Assembly (NCBI GenBank): GCA_902519435.1
Contig: CABYKC010000007.1
Location: 1 to 31,868, forward strand
DNA from: an uncultured Alphaproteobacteria bacterium
Lineage (GTDB): Bacteria; Pseudomonadota; Alphaproteobacteria; HIMB59; GCA-002718135
Reading direction: 5' to 3'
Length of the DNA: 31,868 nt
Shown one piece after another: positions 26,787-31,868 of the stretch. Below the pieces are notes generated by a model. That model did no database searches. It saw only the letters and a list, made by a program, of their open reading frames with translations, and was not told the DNA's origin. A program made the position numbers and the translations under genes. Position 1 is the first letter of the stretch, and every line of letters starts with the position of its first letter.

Positions 26787-27101
26787 TTAATTATTTGAAC
26801 TAACAAGCTTAATATTTTTGTCTTGATTTGAGAGCTCTTTCAATTTTACTATAAGAGGAACATTATTATTTTGAGATTCATAAAAATACAATTCATATAG
26901 TGTTTTTAAATATGAGCTATTTTGATGAGTAGCTAATTCAATTTTATTGATTTTTAAGTTTTCTGAAATCTTAGAAATTTTCATTTTCAAATAAACATTA
27001 TTTTTTTCAATTTCTCTTGTATTGTTGGCAATAAAAATCATTGAAAAAACCAGTATTAAATTAAGAATTAAAAAGAATATAATTAATTTTGTATATTTCA
27101 T
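26787..27101 (-). CDS. ftsL: FtsL-like cell division protein
   Basis: A 104-residue bitopic protein. After the start MKYTK there is one membrane helix (about 5-26), followed by a periplasmic stretch with the heptad-like pattern of a short coiled coil (about 30-65). Primary sequence is too variable to identify on its own. The call rests on size, topology and exact position between rsmH and ftsI, where ftsL sits in nearly all dcw clusters. FtsL would join FtsB and FtsQ and activate FtsW-FtsI. The gaps on either side are two and three bases. Confidence 0.8.
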   Translation of the reverse strand: MKYTKLIIFFLILNLILVFSMIFIANNTREIEKNNVYLKMKISKISENLKINKIELATHQNSSYLKTLYELYFYESQNNNVPLIVKLKELSNQDKNIKLVSSNN

Positions 27102-27103
27102 TA

Positions 27104-28042
27104 TTAAATTTTCTGAGCTACCCGAAGTTTTGCTGATCTAGATCTGGGATTTTCTAAAATCTCAGAAGCTGACGGCAATATTGGTTTTTTGGTGATTATT
27201 TTAAGTTGAGTTGCCAGTTTATCAGGTAACTCCGGGTAGTGGCGGGAGGAACGCCATCGTTTACCACTATTGTGGTTAAAAAAATCTTTCACAATTCTAT
27301 CTTCTAGACTTTGGAAAGAAACTACTAAAATCAAACCATCTTTATTTAAAATTTTTAAAGTTTTTTCTAGACTCGTCTTTAGTTCATTTAACTCATCATT
27401 TACATAAATTCTAATTGCCTGAAATGTTTTTGTAGCTGGATGGATCTTATTTTTTAATTGATTCTTTTTTGGTAAACATTTTTTAATAATGTTTGATAAT
27501 TCTATAGTGTCACTTATAAATTTTATTCTTCTGTTTTTTACTATTTCTTTTGCAATAACTCTTGAGTATCGTTCTTCTCCATATTGATAAATTATGTCAG
27601 CTAAATTTTTTTCTTCATAATTATTAATTATATCATAAGCTTTTTTATCTGAAGCACCCATTCGCATGTCAAGTGGTCCAGATTTATTGAATGAAAAACC
27701 TCTTTGCGCATTTTCTATTTGATTTGAGCTTGTACCTATATCAAAAAGAATTATGTCAAATTTTTTGTCTTTAAACTTTGTATTATTTACTATTTCTTCA
27801 ATGTTACTAAATTTATCATTTATTAGAATAAAATTTGAAAATTTTGATTCTAATTCTTTTGCAAATATTTTTGAAACTGGATCCCTATCTATTGCCAAAA
27901 ACTGATTTACATTAAATTTTTCAAGAATAGTTTTTGAATAGCCACCGCCACCAAAAGTTGCATCTATTACATTTATTGATTTTTTTAATGGTAGAAATGA
28001 TATTATTTCATTAATCATTACTGAATTATGCAAATTTTCCAT
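27104..28042 (-). CDS. rsmH: 16S rRNA (cytosine-1402-N4)-methyltransferase
   Basis: RsmH (formerly MraW) methylates N4 of C1402 in the ribosomal decoding centre. The 312-residue protein begins LHNSVMINEIISFL, then the SAM-binding DATFGGGGYSKTIL (27-40), FDIGTSSNQIENAQRGFSF, GPLDMRMG, ERYSRVIAKEIV, and the C-terminal VVSFQSLEDRIVKDFF and SRSAKLRVA. All are family hallmarks. The usual SFHSLEDR is SFQSLEDR here, a single His-to-Gln change. One base separates it from mraZ, and it heads the rRNA/cell-wall gene chain as in other bacteria. Confidence 0.97.
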   Translation of the reverse strand: MENLHNSVMINEIISFLPLKKSINVIDATFGGGGYSKTILEKFNVNQFLAIDRDPVSKIFAKELESKFSNFILINDKFSNIEEIVNNTKFKDKKFDIILFDIGTSSNQIENAQRGFSFNKSGPLDMRMGASDKKAYDIINNYEEKNLADIIYQYGEERYSRVIAKEIVKNRRIKFISDTIELSNIIKKCLPKKNQLKNKIHPATKTFQAIRIYVNDELNELKTSLEKTLKILNKDGLILVVSFQSLEDRIVKDFFNHNSGKRWRSSRHYPELPDKLATQLKIITKKPILPSASEILENPRSRSAKLRVAQKI

Positions 28043-28043
28043 A

Positions 28044-28505
28044 TTATTTTTGTTGTGTTAACATCATTCGTAATGATTTTTTTTCTTTTAAAAGACGTCT
28101 TCTTGAATCTTCAGTATTTTTTAAACCTTGTTTAGGTTCCCACATTTGAAAAAAATGTCCTTGGCCAAAAAAAGCTGCCTCTGTTTTTATTCCTGCATAT
28201 AATTTTAATTCTTCAGGTATTAAAAACCTTCCTTCTTTATCAACATTAGTTGTGACTATTTCAGAAAAAATTGATGTTGAAAAATCATCATAATCTTCAG
28301 AAAAAAAATCTAAATTATTAATTCTTTTTGCTATTTCTTTTAATCTCCCAACACCGCAACCCTCAATAGAGGGTGTTTTTATAGATTTGTATAAAATAAT
28401 TTCATTTCTATTAGTCTTAGGAAGTGCGTTTCTAAAGCTAGAGGGTAGAGAAACTCTTCCCTTTTTATCTATTTTATTAATATATTTAGATACAAATAAA
28501 TCCAT
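28044..28505 (-). CDS. mraZ: MraZ, transcriptional regulator of the dcw cluster
   Basis: A 153-residue protein with two AbrB-like (SpoVT/MraZ) half-domains. The first has KYINKIDKKGRVSLPSSFR (about 7-25) and the second TTNVDKEGRFLIPEELKLYAG (about 89-109). MraZ assembles into a ring that binds direct repeats in its own promoter and represses the dcw operon. Matching repeats lie immediately upstream at 28512-28546. The ATG is preceded by these repeats, not by a recognisable ribosome-binding site. It is the first gene of the cluster. Confidence 0.96.
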   Translation of the reverse strand: MDLFVSKYINKIDKKGRVSLPSSFRNALPKTNRNEIILYKSIKTPSIEGCGVGRLKEIAKRINNLDFFSEDYDDFSTSIFSEIVTTNVDKEGRFLIPEELKLYAGIKTEAAFFGQGHFFQMWEPKQGLKNTEDSRRRLLKEKKSLRMMLTQQK

Positions 28506-28511
28506 TAATTA

Positions 28512-28546
28512 TGGGTTATCATGGGAATATATGGGCGTCAATGGGT
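28512..28546. promoter_or_regulatory. MraZ-binding repeats, four TGGG boxes at 10-base period
   Basis: TGGG occurs on the plus strand at 28512, 28522, 28532 and 28542, exactly 10 bases apart, as TGGGT, TGGGA, TGGGC and TGGGT with five-base spacers. This is the TGGGN-N5 pattern known for MraZ operators. It lies 7 to 41 bases before the mraZ start codon, on the strand opposite to mraZ, downstream of the candidate promoter. Binding by MraZ is inferred from the pattern. Confidence 0.85.
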
Positions 28547-28556
28547 ATATGTAATT

Positions 28557-28584
28557 ATCATAAATGTTCTTTGTATGTTCTCAA
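28557..28584 (-). promoter_or_regulatory. Candidate promoter of mraZ and the dcw operon
   Basis: Read on the minus strand, TTGAGA (28584-28579) and TATGAT (28562-28557) are separated by 16 bases. Initiation near 28550 would put all four MraZ boxes in the first 40 bases of the transcript region, a plausible repression geometry. An alternative -35 TTGACG exists at 28541-28536, without a good -10. Confidence 0.5.
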
Positions 28585-28589
28585 TAAAG

Positions 28590-28930
28590 ATAAAGATGGT
28601 GCATAAGCCGGGTTCTGTAATTTAATAAAAAATTGATGATCATTAATCTAGAACAAATGTCACCATTTGCTTCAAGCAGTCTACCCGAATAGCTCAGCTG
28701 GAACTGATTGCCATTCCTATTTGACCTTGCTCCAAAAAGGGTTTGCAAAGCCTTTTTTGTTACCAAAAAAGCGGTAAGCTCTTACCTCACCTTTTCACCC
28801 TTACCTTTACAGGCGGTATATTTTCTGCTGCACTTTCCCTAAGCTTGCACTTGCCAGGCGTTACCTGGTTTTTTTTCCAGTGGAGCCCGGACTTTCCTCT
28901 TGATTACTCAAGCGATCATCGCACCATCTA
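28590..28930 (-). ncRNA. rnpB: RNase P RNA (bacterial type A)
   Basis: The catalytic RNA of RNase P, which trims the 5' leader of tRNA precursors. Read on the minus strand it begins AGATGGTGCGATGATCGC. The universal GAGGAAAGTCCGGGCTCC follows (at 28899-28882), then the GGTAACGCC region, GGGAAAGTGCAGCAGAAA, and AGGGTGAAAAGGTGAGGTAAGAG. The 3' end is GAACCCGGCTTATGCACC. The terminal helix P1 pairs GATGGTGC with GCACCATC. Length is about 340 bases. Open frames across this region are artefacts. It sits between the amidase and mraZ on the same strand. No terminator hairpin is visible after it, so some transcripts may run on into mraZ. Confidence 0.96.
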
Positions 28931-28935
28931 AATTA

Positions 28936-28963
28936 CTAATAAATTTATTTAATTTTCAGTCAA
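28936..28963 (-). promoter_or_regulatory. Promoter of rnpB
   Basis: On the minus strand TTGACT (28963-28958) and TATTAG (28941-28936) are 16 bases apart. The -10 box ends seven bases before the predicted 5' end of RNase P RNA (about 28929). The -35 box lies within the last codons of the amidase gene. The close fit of box position to the RNA end supports use. Confidence 0.6.
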
Positions 28964-29695
28964 CATATAATTAAATAGGTGTTTAATTAAATGATAATAT
29001 ATAGATTTATTTTTGATTTTAATTTCTCTTTTCAAATATCTAATTCTATAAGCACTAACGAGTTTTTTATAAAGTTTATCATTTTTATATACTTCACGTG
29101 TATCGTATCCAATCAATGATAAAGCCAGAATTGTTTTCTGTTTTTTTGACTTCAGGTTATTTCTTTTAAACCATTTTTCCATAATTATTGTTTCATTCTT
29201 TTTTAAATTTTTAAAACTCATTACTAAATTTGAAGAAGAAAATGACTGCCATGGAAAATTTTTACCAGGATCTATTTTTCTAAAAGGAGCAATATCTGAA
29301 TGTGCTAAAATACCATTTTTACTAATTTTATAATTTTTTTGTAATTTAAGAATAAGTTTTTTTAATGAAGATATCATTTTAATTGAGAATTTATTATTTT
29401 TTCCATTCGGATTATAATCAAGCTCTATACCTATAGAAATTGAATTAATATCAGTGTTTTCCTGCCAGAATGCCTGTCCAGCATGCCATGCTCTATATTT
29501 ATCTTCTACTAAGTTATATACAGTTCCGTTTTGAGAAATTAGATAATGTGAGCTTACTTTTTTTTCCTTATTACATAAATATGAAATAGCATCTAATGTA
29601 TTTTTTAAAGCTGTATAATGAATTATAATTAGTTGTATTTTTGAATTATTTCTTAAATTATAATTTGGAGATTTGTATTTAGTTATATATTTCAT
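28949..29695 (-). CDS. N-acetylmuramoyl-L-alanine amidase, AmpD/AmiD family
   Basis: A 248-residue amidase_2-domain protein that cleaves the bond between MurNAc and L-alanine in peptidoglycan fragments. The first zinc ligand is His26 in IIIHYTAL. SSHYLISQNGTVYNLVEDKYRAWHAGQA and IGIELDYN follow. The remaining ligands are in LAHSDIAPFRKIDPGKNFPW (His and Asp). The last 75 residues form a helical region that resembles a peptidoglycan-binding domain. No signal peptide is evident, which favours a cytoplasmic recycling role (AmpD-like), but the C-terminal domain is more like AmiD, so the exact subfamily is open. The gene ends where the rnpB promoter begins. Confidence 0.88.
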   Translation of the reverse strand: MKYITKYKSPNYNLRNNSKIQLIIIHYTALKNTLDAISYLCNKEKKVSSHYLISQNGTVYNLVEDKYRAWHAGQAFWQENTDINSISIGIELDYNPNGKNNKFSIKMISSLKKLILKLQKNYKISKNGILAHSDIAPFRKIDPGKNFPWQSFSSSNLVMSFKNLKKNETIIMEKWFKRNNLKSKKQKTILALSLIGYDTREVYKNDKLYKKLVSAYRIRYLKREIKIKNKSIYYHLIKHLFNYMLTEN

Positions 29696-29728
29696 TCAAA
29701 TTTTTAAATTTAAATATATAAATAAATT

Positions 29729-31868
<2,140 letters not shown>

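Noticed and set aside
28581..28931. Open frames on both strands around 28581-28931
   Set aside because: They lie entirely within the conserved RNase P RNA and have no protein-like features.

Overview
The window is a chromosomal segment of an AT-rich alphaproteobacterium with a compact, streamlined genome, probably marine plankton of the SAR11/Pelagibacterales or HIMB59 type. The clade is inferred. The evidence is a circularly permuted (two-piece) tmRNA gene, an alphaproteobacterial-type SspB, and the order of the cell-wall and division genes. Long A/T runs, gaps of a few bases, overlapping genes and end-to-end stop codons point the same way.

Layout. Positions 1-3674 hold a housekeeping block: hflC (cut by the window edge) and hflK on the minus strand, mrp on the plus strand, then thyA and folA on the minus strand. 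A permuted ssrA (tmRNA) with a clear promoter follows at 3778-4027. From 4136 to 7396 lies an accessory-looking stretch: a SAM methyltransferase, a VanZ-like membrane protein, a rhodanese-domain protein behind a possibly structured leader, a second methyltransferase and a cytochrome b561-type protein. Housekeeping genes resume with sspB, gpmA and fumC.

From 28505 down to 9926 on the minus strand runs a complete dcw (division and cell wall) cluster: mraZ, rsmH, ftsL, ftsI, murE, murF, mraY, murD, ftsW, murG, murC, murB, ddl, ftsQ, ftsA, ftsZ, lpxC. From mraZ to ftsA every junction is an overlap or a gap of at most 3 bases. Wider gaps appear only before ftsZ (79 bases, with a good ribosome-binding site) and before lpxC (103 bases, with a terminator-like hairpin just ahead of the start codon). 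Four TGGG repeats at an exact 10-base period lie just upstream of mraZ and match the operator described for MraZ. Together the cluster makes UDP-MurNAc-pentapeptide (MurB to MurF, Ddl), lipid I and II (MraY, MurG), the septal synthase (FtsW, FtsI) and the divisome core (FtsL, FtsQ, FtsA, FtsZ), plus the first committed step of lipid A synthesis.

Upstream of mraZ on the same strand are rnpB (RNase P RNA) and an AmpD/AmiD-type amidase. Diverging on the plus strand are bamD and ligA, the latter running off the window end.

No new multi-gene system such as a defence island or biosynthetic cluster is evident. The most interesting signals are regulatory and RNA-level: a tmRNA precursor with only a 5-base spacer, the phased MraZ repeats occupying the mraZ leader, the hairpin directly before lpxC, and a candidate structured leader before the rhodanese gene.
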